Below are positions 16,353 to 24,998 of a stretch of 64,000 bases of DNA, in pieces. The stretch is taken from assembly GCA_947587615.1 (NCBI GenBank), contig CANPYC010000003.1, positions 1-64,000 on the forward strand. Direction: 5' to 3'. The notes under the pieces are model-generated. The model did not search any database and had not been told where the DNA came from. It saw only the letters and a list, made by a program, of their open reading frames with translations. This DNA is from Candidatus Gastranaerophilales bacterium (GTDB taxonomy: Bacteria; Cyanobacteriota; Vampirovibrionia; Gastranaerophilales; Gastranaerophilaceae). Every line of letters starts with the position of its first letter. Position 1 is the first letter of the stretch. Both the position numbers and the translations under genes were made by a program.

Positions 16353-18269
16353 ATGGGAATTTTAGATTGGATATCACAATCAGCTAAAAAATTAAAAGAC
16401 GTTGAAAGCCAAATCAGTGACGAATCTAAAGATGTTTTAGAAGTTTATCAGAGAAACGCAGCACTGGAGAGAGAAATTGCGCAACGCACGGAAGAATTGC
16501 GCCTTGCAAATCAAACGCTTCTTACTTTAGAACAGGTTTGGGATATGATGAATTCCTCAAGACCCCTATCAAGCGTTCTTGAAACAATTGTTTCAAGCTT
16601 ATACGGTGAATTTGGTTATATTTACAGCTTTATTGCTCAAAAGCAATATGACGAAAAAGGTTCTCATTACGCAGTTATAACCTATTTAGAAACAGATTTT
16701 TCTTCAAAGATTATAAATACTCTAAATTCCACAATTTACGACTTTAAACTATACCCTAAGGAAAACAGCGTAATTGAAAATGCAATAAAAAATAAGCAAA
16801 TAGGTTATTATTTCAGCCTGAAACATTTAATCGAAGAAAATATTCCCGAGTGTAAAAATATAAATTTACCTGATTTTGTTGAGAATAATGAAGTTAAAAC
16901 GATTATCATTCTGCCCATAACCGTTAGCGACCAATTTAGCGGCTTTTTATCCGTATTTTCACCGAGAAAAGAATTAAAAGACGATGAGATAAGTTTTCTT
17001 ACTCTTTTTTCAAGACAAATTGAGCTTGCAATAACAATTGCAAATCTTTTTGAAACGGTTAAAAAACAAGCCGTAACAGACCATCTAACAAATTTATTCA
17101 ATCGAAGATTTTTTGAGGACGCACTTCACAGAGAAGCCACCCGTTCTCTTAGAACAAAACAGCCTTTTTGCTTAATCGGGCTTGATTTAGACCACCTAAA
17201 AAGAATTAACGACACATACGGACACTCGATGGGCGATAAGGCAATTTCAACAATAGCGGATGTTATAATTAAAACCTCAAGAAGTGTCGATATTCCTTCA
17301 CGATATGGCGGTGAAGAATTTTTCATAATTTTACCGGGCATTGATTCAAAAGGCGGTTTAATTGCGGCAGAGCGCTTAAGATTGAAAATTGAACAAGCTT
17401 TGGTTGATGGTCTTAAGGAAGGAATAACCGCTTCTTTAGGTGTTGCAAACTTTATCGAGCAAACAACAAATATTGATGAACTGTTTGAAATGTGCGACAA
17501 AGCAATGTATTCTTCAAAGCAAAAAGGCAGAAACCGTGTTACTTTAGCCGATGTTGACAATAAGACCTCTTGGCAGGAGGTTGCAATTGACGCTTTTGTT
17601 GATATCTTAACCAGTCATAGAATTCCTTTCAACAAAACCCTTGCGCAGGATTTAATTGAAAAATTGCAGTTAAAACAGCATGATTCCTCAGGCGCTTCAA
17701 CTCAAGAAATGCTATATAGCATTGTTGATACAATTTCAAAATCTTACTTTCCTCTCTATCAGGATGGAAGCACCAAAAACAAAGTTACTCTTGCAACTTT
17801 AATAGCAAAAAGATTAAACCTTGCAAAAATTGACGTCGACAGATTAAAAATTGCAATGCTTCTTTATGATATAGGTAATACAATGATGCCGCAGGATATT
17901 TTGAAAAAAGCTGCGCCTTTAGACGAAAAAGAAAAAGATGAAATTCAAAAACATCCGATTATTGGTGCTCAAGAAATTCTAAAACCAATAGGGGCAATAT
18001 CGGGCATTATTCCGATAATTGAAAATCATCACGAAAACTGGGACGGAACAGGCTACCCCGCCAATAAAAAAGGCGGAGAAATTCCCATAACTTCACAAAT
18101 TGTCTTAATAGTTGACAGCTACTTTGCAATGATATCATACAGACCATACAGAAAAGCATACACAATTGACGAAGCAATTGAAGAAATTAACTCCAATTCA
18201 AATAAAAAATATTCCCCCGAACTTGTTGAAGCATTCAACTTTGCAATTGATGAATTTAAAAAGATTTAA
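16353..18269 (+). CDS. GAF-GGDEF diguanylate cyclase with degenerate HD-GYP domain
   Basis: Makes c-di-GMP from GTP. I start it at ATG 16353 (638 residues); the track's TTG at 16335 lies within the promoter. Order: coiled coil (about 1-60), GAF-like domain (about 65-235), GGDEF domain with the active site GGEEF (RYGGEEFF) and an intact inhibitory RxxD (RSVD) exactly 5 residues before it, then a C-terminal HD-GYP-like domain. The HD-GYP keeps HPIIG, HHENWDGTGYP and DSYFAM, but its metal-binding HDIGK has become YDIGN, so phosphodiesterase activity is doubtful. It is cytoplasmic with no membrane segment. It may sense a ligand through GAF. Confidence 0.9.
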   Translation: MGILDWISQSAKKLKDVESQISDESKDVLEVYQRNAALEREIAQRTEELRLANQTLLTLEQVWDMMNSSRPLSSVLETIVSSLYGEFGYIYSFIAQKQYDEKGSHYAVITYLETDFSSKIINTLNSTIYDFKLYPKENSVIENAIKNKQIGYYFSLKHLIEENIPECKNINLPDFVENNEVKTIIILPITVSDQFSGFLSVFSPRKELKDDEISFLTLFSRQIELAITIANLFETVKKQAVTDHLTNLFNRRFFEDALHREATRSLRTKQPFCLIGLDLDHLKRINDTYGHSMGDKAISTIADVIIKTSRSVDIPSRYGGEEFFIILPGIDSKGGLIAAERLRLKIEQALVDGLKEGITASLGVANFIEQTTNIDELFEMCDKAMYSSKQKGRNRVTLADVDNKTSWQEVAIDAFVDILTSHRIPFNKTLAQDLIEKLQLKQHDSSGASTQEMLYSIVDTISKSYFPLYQDGSTKNKVTLATLIAKRLNLAKIDVDRLKIAMLLYDIGNTMMPQDILKKAAPLDEKEKDEIQKHPIIGAQEILKPIGAISGIIPIIENHHENWDGTGYPANKKGGEIPITSQIVLIVDSYFAMISYRPYRKAYTIDEAIEEINSNSNKKYSPELVEAFNFAIDEFKKI

Positions 18270-18297
18270 AATTTTAACAATTTAATAGTTTTTGTAA

Positions 18298-18303
18298 TAT
18301 AAT
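18298..18303 (+). promoter_or_regulatory. -10 box giving a probably leaderless dnaX mRNA
   Basis: A perfect TATAAT lies 6 nt (GTTTTT) before the dnaX ATG, with no ribosome-binding site. The -35 is weak (TTTAAC, about 19 bp upstream). The arrangement is the same as at 16341, 41025 and 51422. Confidence 0.5.
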
Positions 18304-18309
18304 GTTTTT

Positions 18310-20184
18310 ATGGAACAAAATTATTTGCCGTTATTTAGAAAATATCGTCCTCAATCTTTTGAAGATGTTGTAGGACAGGAAAGTCTGGTAAAAGCTCTTT
18401 CGAATGCAATTGAACTAAATAGAATAGCTAATGCCTACTTGTTTTGCGGCCCGAGAGGAACAGGGAAAACTTCAAGCGCTCGAATTTTTGCAAAATCCCT
18501 AAATTGCGAGCATGGTCCGACTCTGAAACCATGCCAAAAATGCGCAAGCTGTATTGATATTACAAACGCAACGGGGCTTGATGTTATTGAAATTGACGCT
18601 GCTTCAAACAGGGGTATTCAAGACGCAAAAGAATTAATAAGTCAGGTGCAGTATGCTCCGATTAACGGCAAGTATAAAATTTTTATAATAGACGAAGTTC
18701 ACATGCTCTCAAACGACGCTTTTAATGCTCTTTTAAAGACGTTTGAAGAACCGCCTAAAAATGTTATTTTTATCTTAGCAACAACAGAACCTCATAAGGT
18801 CTTAGAAACAATCGTTTCACGCTGTCAAAGGTTTGATTTAAGAAGAATAACAATTGAAGATATTATTAAAAGATTAAGAGAAATATCCGATAAAGAAAAT
18901 ATAAAAATAACTTCTGACGCTCTTTATACAATTGCAAAAAATGTTTCAGGCGGTTTAAGAGACTCTTTGGCGCTTTTAGATCAAGTTAGTATTCTTGGCG
19001 TTAAGGAAGAAATTACAAAAGATTTAATAGAAGAATTATTGGGAAAAATTAATTTTGATGTTCTTCTAAACCTTTTAAAGAATATTTCCGAAAGTAATAT
19101 TGAACAATCTTTGGCCGATATTAATCAAATTTATGCTAAAGGAAACGAGCCGAGGAATTTAGCGGAAAACTTTATTGAATTTTTAAGAAATATTGTTCTT
19201 GTCTTAAATTCATCCGATAAGGAAAATATTAATAAATTTACTTCTTTTGTCGAAGCGGATATTGAAAAAATTAAAAATTGCAACTTTGATAAAGATAAAA
19301 TAATAAAAATTCTAAATACTATAATTGAATATTATAAAGAAATTAAGGTTTCAACAAATCCTTATCTTTGGATGGAGCTTGCTTCAATTGCCTCATGCAA
19401 GCTTGATTTAGTGTCGGTTCCGCTAAATCAAATGCTGCCCCCTCAAACAACTCAAACGGCTCGAATTCAACAAACGCAACAAATTCAACAAAGCGCCATA
19501 AAAAGTTCAAATATACAGCCTCAAAAGCCTTTAGTATCAAATGTTATGCCAATTAAGCCGAATGCTCAAGAGCAGGTGCCAAAGGCAGCTGACGGGGTAA
19601 ATATAATTGATAAGACTGAGGCTGCAGTTGCTTCATCTTCATCTTCTCAGGAGTCAAAAACCCCGCAAACGGTTATACAAAGCAATAATAATCTTGCAAA
19701 TAATTCTCAAAACCAAGATGGGGCTGAAATTTGGATGAATATTGTTCATACTATTCAATCGTTACCCGCAAGAGCTTTTTATTCCGGCGTTGCAAAGCTT
19801 GTCAGGGTTGGGAATAATAAAATTACTCTTGGTTTTTTGCATGAGAATGCTCTTATTCAAGCAAAGTCTCAATCAAAATATGAACAGCTTGAAAATGCAC
19901 TAAAGGCGACTTATTCTAATTTTAGTGTTGAATTTATAAAAATTGATTCAGCAACAAAAGTTGTAGAGCTTAAACCAAGAACAATGTCTTCAAGACCTGT
20001 CGCAGCGCATAACCCGTCTTTTGAGTCAGCTAAACCCGCCCCAATTGAAAATATTGAGCAAAAAAATATTCAACAACCCAAGCAAAATGCTGATAATCAA
20101 CAAGCTAAAACCTCGAAGAAGCACCATTGCGCTATGGTTCAAAGCATGATTGAACAGTTTAGCGGAAAGTTGATTGAAGATTAA
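18310..20184 (+). CDS. dnaX: DNA polymerase III subunit gamma/tau
   Basis: Clamp-loader ATPase of the replicative polymerase. 624 residues. N-terminal FRKYRPQSFEDVVGQE, Walker A GPRGTGKTS, the four-Cys zinc module (CEHGPTLKPCQKCASC), Walker B IIDEVHMLSNDAFNALLKT, sensor 1 TTEPHK and the arginine finger SRCQRFD. Domain III ends near residue 350. A Gln/Pro/Ser-rich linker (TARIQQTQQIQQ) follows, then a C-terminal domain (EIWMNIVHTIQSLPARAFYSG) typical of tau. I looked for an A-rich slippery site for the short gamma form but saw no convincing one. Confidence 0.95.
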   Translation: MEQNYLPLFRKYRPQSFEDVVGQESLVKALSNAIELNRIANAYLFCGPRGTGKTSSARIFAKSLNCEHGPTLKPCQKCASCIDITNATGLDVIEIDAASNRGIQDAKELISQVQYAPINGKYKIFIIDEVHMLSNDAFNALLKTFEEPPKNVIFILATTEPHKVLETIVSRCQRFDLRRITIEDIIKRLREISDKENIKITSDALYTIAKNVSGGLRDSLALLDQVSILGVKEEITKDLIEELLGKINFDVLLNLLKNISESNIEQSLADINQIYAKGNEPRNLAENFIEFLRNIVLVLNSSDKENINKFTSFVEADIEKIKNCNFDKDKIIKILNTIIEYYKEIKVSTNPYLWMELASIASCKLDLVSVPLNQMLPPQTTQTARIQQTQQIQQSAIKSSNIQPQKPLVSNVMPIKPNAQEQVPKAADGVNIIDKTEAAVASSSSSQESKTPQTVIQSNNNLANNSQNQDGAEIWMNIVHTIQSLPARAFYSGVAKLVRVGNNKITLGFLHENALIQAKSQSKYEQLENALKATYSNFSVEFIKIDSATKVVELKPRTMSSRPVAAHNPSFESAKPAPIENIEQKNIQQPKQNADNQQAKTSKKHHCAMVQSMIEQFSGKLIED

Positions 20185-21413
20185 AATTTGCAATTTAAAT
20201 ATGAGCTTAATTTCCAAGACTCGCTCTAAAATTTACCAAACCTTTTTGCGCTTGCTTTAAAAGATTTAAAAGAAATTCCAATTCATTATCTGAAAAATTA
20301 TTGATAATTTTTAAATATTTTTATGAAATTTTTTAATGTTGCTAAATATAATAAATGATACATTTAACAACAAAACAAACCATCCTGTTTTGCCAAACAT
20401 CTCCAAGTTATTTGAGCATACCCGTTTGTCGTTACAAGTGCCTGTTTATTGCTAATTTTTTCCCTATCAAGTTATTGAAACTAAACGTAAGACAGGTTTT
20501 AAAAGCGAAGTGCTAAGTCTACGAGTTGTCGGTAATCCGGGCGGATGCTTCAGCCCTTAGCGAAGTTATGAGCTTTGGTATCCGCAGGGTGGACTTCGCT
20601 CCACCATTTATCCACCATTTATAACCAATGCTTTCTTTTTTCATGTCATCAACAAAGGCGTAAGAAGCAGTTTTAGGATGGTAGACTAAAGTCTACCCTA
20701 CTGTTTAATAAGTAATTATGTATAATAAAATTTAATTAAAAACGCTTTTTTGTTTTGAAACATGTACCTATTCTGTTTTGGGATGGTAGACTAAAGTCTA
20801 CCCTACTGTTACACCCTTACTAATGATATGATGGGTAAGATGGTAGACTAAAGTCTACCCTACGGCTTTTTATTTTCATCTTTTTATAATTCTTCACCCT
20901 TGTTAATGACAGTTTTAGGATGGTAGACTAAAGTCTACCCTACAATTATAATTCTCCACTGTATCAGTTTGGTATCCGTAGGGTGGACTTCAGTCCACCG
21001 TTTATAACTACCCTGCAATTATAATTCTCCACCGTAATAGTTTGGTATCCGTAGGGTGGACTTCAGTCCACCGTTTATAACTAAGCTAGAAATCAAAAAC
21101 CTGCAAGTTGGTTTCGAGATGGTAGACTAAAGTCTACCCTGCTGTTTTTCCCTCCTTTTATCAATAACTCGCCCTTGCAAAGACAAATGGAGACAGAGTG
21201 GAGGGGATTAATTTCTTTTTTATATTCCGCTCTTATTAAAATAATCACCCTCATAATAGCAATTGAGAGACAACAAACAGTCTTCCTTTATACTATTTGT
21301 TTAATATTTGCAGCATTTCTCTTTTAAACATTAATAACACTTTTGTTTATCATCTACACATATAAACTTTAAAATGATATAATTTTTTTATAGATAAGAG
21401 TTTATTTTAAAAA
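20185..21413. repeat. Repeat island 3: long non-coding gap with eight hairpins
   Basis: 1.2 kb without a supportable gene. The first 400 bp hold no clear structure. Hairpins lie at 20588-20605 (GGTGGA/TCCACC arms only), 20680-20697, 20785-20802, 20842-20859, 20922-20939, 20982-20999, 21055-21072 and 21121-21138. The stretch 20922-20999 is a 78-bp module almost identical to 13171-13248. All TAGACT copies have the AA centre, so the array has one polarity. The array ends near TCCTTTTATCAATAACTCGC, similar to the distal end of island 4. A TGATATAAT (21375-21383) may promote the downstream tadZ-like gene. Confidence 0.9.
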
Positions 21414-22577
21414 ATGATTAAAACGGTTGTTATAGACAAAAATAAAAATCAAAGAGATATTTTATCGAAATATTTGAAAAATATTGATAATTTAGCTGTT
21501 GTTGCTCTTCTTGACGAGTTTATTTTAGAATATTTAAACTTAGATGAAATTAATTTAATAATATTTGACATCGGGGTAAAAAATAAGGAAAATATCCTTA
21601 ATCAAATTAAAGAAATTAAAGAAAAACATAAAAATATTAACTTTATTGCGCTTTCATCGGAAATTAATTCAAGCCTTGTTGAAGATACAATGGCGCAAGG
21701 AATTAAAGACTTTCTTTTAAAGCCCGTTATACCAAATATCTTAGAAAGCGCCGTTTCAAAAATCAGCGATAAAAACGAACTTGCAAAAACCATCTGCATA
21801 TTTTCAAACAAAGGCGGAATAGGTAAAACCTCAATAGCCGTTAATTTAGCCTATGAGATTGAAAATTTAACAAAAGAAAAAGTTTGTCTGCTTGATTTAA
21901 GCTTTAACTCGGAAGAAGCTACAACTTTTTTAAATATCGAGCCCAAATATAATGTTGACTATATAATTCAAAATATTGAATCATCCTCTAAGGAGCTTCT
22001 TTTATCTTTAATTGATACATACCCCGGCACAAATTTATACGTCTTATCAAGCAGAGCCGAGATTGAACCCGCTCAAAGACCTTTGGTTAAAGATATTAAC
22101 AAGATTATTAATTCCCTGAAAAATATTTTTTCATATATCATAATTGACACATCAAGCACATTAGACGAAGTCAGTCTTTCAATTTTAAACAACAGCGATT
22201 TAATTTTACTTGTTGCTCTTTTGAATATGCCTTCAATCAGAAATTCACAAAAGCTTCTTGAAATGTTTGAAAGTATTAAAATTCCTCAAGATAAAGTTAA
22301 GCTTATAATAAACAGGTTTATAGAATGTGAAATCACGCTTGAGGATGTTGAAAAAACATTGAGCAAGGAAGTATTTAACAAAATTCCCAATAATTTTTTA
22401 ACCCTGGAAGACGCAATCAACCTTGGTTGTCCTGTTTCAAAGACTAATCCTCAATCTAATATTGCAAAAGCTTATCAAAAAATCGCTTTGGATATTACAA
22501 AAATTAATTTTTCAACTTTGGATAAATCTCAATACAATCACGGAATATTTAACCTTATTCATAAAATAGGAGAATAA
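21414..22577 (+). CDS. TadZ/CpaE-like protein: receiver-like domain plus MinD/ParA-type ATPase
   Basis: 387 residues. Residues 1-120 form a response-regulator receiver-like domain with a candidate phospho-acceptor Asp (LIIFDIG), ALSSE and the conserved Lys (FLLKPV). A MinD/ParA ATPase follows with the deviant Walker A SNKGGIGKTS near 130 and IIIDTSSTLDE as switch II. TadZ/CpaE proteins position Flp/Tad pilus machinery at the pole. The gene is followed 2 bp later by a CpaF-like gene, as in tad loci, but no pilin, TadB/C or secretin is in the window. It could instead place another envelope structure. Confidence 0.8.
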   Translation: MIKTVVIDKNKNQRDILSKYLKNIDNLAVVALLDEFILEYLNLDEINLIIFDIGVKNKENILNQIKEIKEKHKNINFIALSSEINSSLVEDTMAQGIKDFLLKPVIPNILESAVSKISDKNELAKTICIFSNKGGIGKTSIAVNLAYEIENLTKEKVCLLDLSFNSEEATTFLNIEPKYNVDYIIQNIESSSKELLLSLIDTYPGTNLYVLSSRAEIEPAQRPLVKDINKIINSLKNIFSYIIIDTSSTLDEVSLSILNNSDLILLVALLNMPSIRNSQKLLEMFESIKIPQDKVKLIINRFIECEITLEDVEKTLSKEVFNKIPNNFLTLEDAINLGCPVSKTNPQSNIAKAYQKIALDITKINFSTLDKSQYNHGIFNLIHKIGE

Positions 22578-22579
22578 AA

Positions 22580-23941
22580 TTGTCACTCAAAGATAGATTA
22601 AAAAACGACAGATTAAATAATGAAAACAAGCCTGATTTACTAAAAGCAACTCCGCAAGTTAATGCAAAGGATACACAGCCGCAGTATTATGAATCGTCTG
22701 AAGTCGCAAACAGCGAATCTTCATTAGATGTTATAGATATTATGTTGTCTGATGACGAACTTAATTCAATCTGTGTAAATGGGGCAAAAAATATATTCAT
22801 TGAAAAAAAAGGAAAATTTCATAAATCTTCCTCTTGTTTTGCTGACGATTCAAAGCTTGAAAATATAATAAGAAAAATTGCGTTCAATAATTCTTACGGT
22901 GCGGATAAAAATTATATAAAATTTAACTACGAAAAAGGTGTTAATATTAGCGCAACTCTTCCTCCTTTGAGTAACAACATTATTCTTTTTATAAAGTGCT
23001 ACAAAGATAAATTTGCGAATATGCAGGTGCTTCAGGATGAAAACAGTCTTTCAAAAGAAATTGCCCTTTTTCTTGAAGCAATCGCAACAATGAAATGTAA
23101 TATCGTAATTGCAGGAGAAAAAAACAGCCTTAAAACTACTCTTTTAAGCTCTTTAATTAAAAAAACAACAGCAAATGCAAGAAATGTTTTAATTGATAAT
23201 CTTAATGAAATTGAGCTGAAGAATACTAATCTGTTAAGTTTTGATATGTCAAAAACGGATAACTCCGAGCTTAAAAAAGAACTTCTTGAAACAATTATAA
23301 ATTCAAAGCCTGATAAACTTTTTGTTGATGTTTCGGATAGCGAAGCTCAAAGCTATATCCTGCGCAGGGTTTTAGAAGGTTTTAGCGGGTGCAGCTTTAC
23401 TCTTGAAGCAGCTTCAAAAGAAAAAACGCTTGAAAAGATTGTTTCTTTTTTAACAAATGAAAATAATTTATCAAATTTAAATCAAATAAAATCACAAATT
23501 GCAAAAAATATTAATCTGATTATCTTTACAAAACTTGATAACAACAGAAGATTAGTTTGTTCAATCTCTCAAATTAAGCTTGATGAGAACAACAATCTTA
23601 CACTTGAAGATATTTTTTATTTGAATGATGTAAAATATCATCAATCAAATGATATAATTCCTCAATTTTTAAAAGAAGCAAACAACAGCGCTTCTTGTTT
23701 GAATTTAAATATTTTTGATAAAAATTATACTCATACATACAGTGCTTTTATAGCTCAAGAAGAAGAGCAGAGCACAAATGATTCAAGTCTTGAAATGTTG
23801 AAAAAATTAAAAAAAGAATACTCACAAAATCAGGATGAAGAAGTTGTAAAAAAAGTTCAGGAAAAGTTTAATAAACTTAGAAAAAATATTCAATCAAACG
23901 CTCAAGAGCAAATAAATTCAAACCAAGATGACAACAATTAA
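22580..23941 (+). CDS. CpaF/TadA-like protein with degenerate ATPase motifs (probable pseudo-ATPase)
   Basis: 453 residues. IMLSDDELNSICVNGAKNIFIEKKGKF matches the start of CpaF (L.D..v.eImVNG...iyve..G), and the protein then follows the secretion-ATPase plan. The P-loop is GEKNSLKTTLL, with Leu in place of the invariant Gly before Lys. The VGEVRGxEA box reads LFVDVSDSEA. The TLHA box reads FTLEAAS. The N-terminal 50 residues and C-terminal 50 are low-complexity and polar. ATP hydrolysis therefore looks lost, while the fold is kept; a regulatory or scaffold role with the TadZ-like protein 2 bp upstream is inferred. TTG start with AGGAGAA upstream. Confidence 0.7.
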   Translation: MSLKDRLKNDRLNNENKPDLLKATPQVNAKDTQPQYYESSEVANSESSLDVIDIMLSDDELNSICVNGAKNIFIEKKGKFHKSSSCFADDSKLENIIRKIAFNNSYGADKNYIKFNYEKGVNISATLPPLSNNIILFIKCYKDKFANMQVLQDENSLSKEIALFLEAIATMKCNIVIAGEKNSLKTTLLSSLIKKTTANARNVLIDNLNEIELKNTNLLSFDMSKTDNSELKKELLETIINSKPDKLFVDVSDSEAQSYILRRVLEGFSGCSFTLEAASKEKTLEKIVSFLTNENNLSNLNQIKSQIAKNINLIIFTKLDNNRRLVCSISQIKLDENNNLTLEDIFYLNDVKYHQSNDIIPQFLKEANNSASCLNLNIFDKNYTHTYSAFIAQEEEQSTNDSSLEMLKKLKKEYSQNQDEEVVKKVQEKFNKLRKNIQSNAQEQINSNQDDNN

Positions 23942-24998
23942 GACTTATGAAAAGCTTATGAAAAAATGTTTTTCTCTTGCTAAATCGGCAAAAGGAGAAA
24001 ACATGCCAAACCCTTTTGTTGGGGCGATTGTTTATGATGAAGAAAAAGAAGAAATAATCTCGGGCGCTTTTCATAAGAAATATGGTGAAGCACATGCGGA
24101 AGTTAATGCAATTAACGCTGCAAAAGGTGATACAAAAGATAAGACAATAATAGTTAATCTTGAACCCTGTTCGCACTTTGGAAAAACCCCTCCCTGTGCC
24201 GATTTAATAATAAAGTCGGGTTTTAAAAAAGCTGTTATAGCGCATTTAGACCCAAACCCTCTTGTTTCGGGCAGAGGAATAGAGAAGCTTAAAAAAGCGG
24301 GTCTTGAAGTCACGGTTGGAGTTTTGGAAAAGCAGGCAAGAGAGCTTAACAAGGTTTTTATAAAAAACATTTCATCTAAAACACCTTATGTTATGCTAAA
24401 AAGCGCTGTGACGCTTGATTCTAAAATTGCATTAGATAACGGGGTGTCAAAGTGGATAACAAATTCTAAAGCAAGAGGATATGTTCAAAAATTAAGAAGT
24501 TCTTATCAAGCGATAATGTCTGCGTCGGGTACAATTTTAGCTGATAACCCGAGGTTAAGTGTTAGAATTAAGAATAAAAAATCTCCAATCAGGATAATTT
24601 TTGACCCAAATAATAAAATTCCTTTGAATTATAATGTTTTTAATGATGACGGGGTAAGAATAATACTTATTAATAATTCAAAAATTGAAAAAAGAAGCAA
24701 TATTGAACAAATTAACTTTGAGGGAGATTTTAAAAAACTTTTTAAACAGCTTTATGAGCTTGGAATTTATTCCATTATGATTGAAGCAGGGTCTAAATTT
24801 AATTCAAGTATGCTAAAAGAAGGGCTTGTTGATGAGATTAATTTGTTTTATGCAAATAAGATTTTCGCAAGCGGATTGAATTTTGTAGAAGGATTTAATT
24901 TGAATAAAATTGAAGATTGCATTGAACTTAAGGATATTAAGATTAAACAACTTGAGGATAATTTTTTGCTTCAAGGCAAGATTAAATATCCTTTTTAA
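23928..24998 (+). CDS. ribD: Riboflavin biosynthesis bifunctional deaminase/reductase
   Basis: Catalyses deamination, then side-chain reduction, of the pyrimidine intermediate of riboflavin synthesis. 356 residues. The N-terminal deaminase carries MPNPFVGAIV, the zinc His in GEAHAEVNAI and EPCSHFGKTPPCADLI with both zinc Cys. The C-terminal reductase starts at PYVMLKSAVTLDSKIA and ends with IEAGSKFNSSML. The start overlaps the end of the CpaF-like gene by 14 bp. No other rib genes and no FMN riboswitch are visible nearby. Its 3' end overlaps the convergent zinc-ribbon gene by 4 bp. Confidence 0.95.
   Translation: MTTIKTYEKLMKKCFSLAKSAKGENMPNPFVGAIVYDEEKEEIISGAFHKKYGEAHAEVNAINAAKGDTKDKTIIVNLEPCSHFGKTPPCADLIIKSGFKKAVIAHLDPNPLVSGRGIEKLKKAGLEVTVGVLEKQARELNKVFIKNISSKTPYVMLKSAVTLDSKIALDNGVSKWITNSKARGYVQKLRSSYQAIMSASGTILADNPRLSVRIKNKKSPIRIIFDPNNKIPLNYNVFNDDGVRIILINNSKIEKRSNIEQINFEGDFKKLFKQLYELGIYSIMIEAGSKFNSSMLKEGLVDEINLFYANKIFASGLNFVEGFNLNKIEDCIELKDIKIKQLEDNFLLQGKIKYPF

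Noticed and set aside
18310-20184. Programmed frameshift making gamma from dnaX
   Set aside because: No A-AAA-AAG-type slippery site followed by a stem in the expected region was found by eye.
24000-24200. Programmed control element (FMN riboswitch) for ribD
   Set aside because: ribD overlaps the preceding gene, leaving no leader; no RFN-type conserved segments seen.
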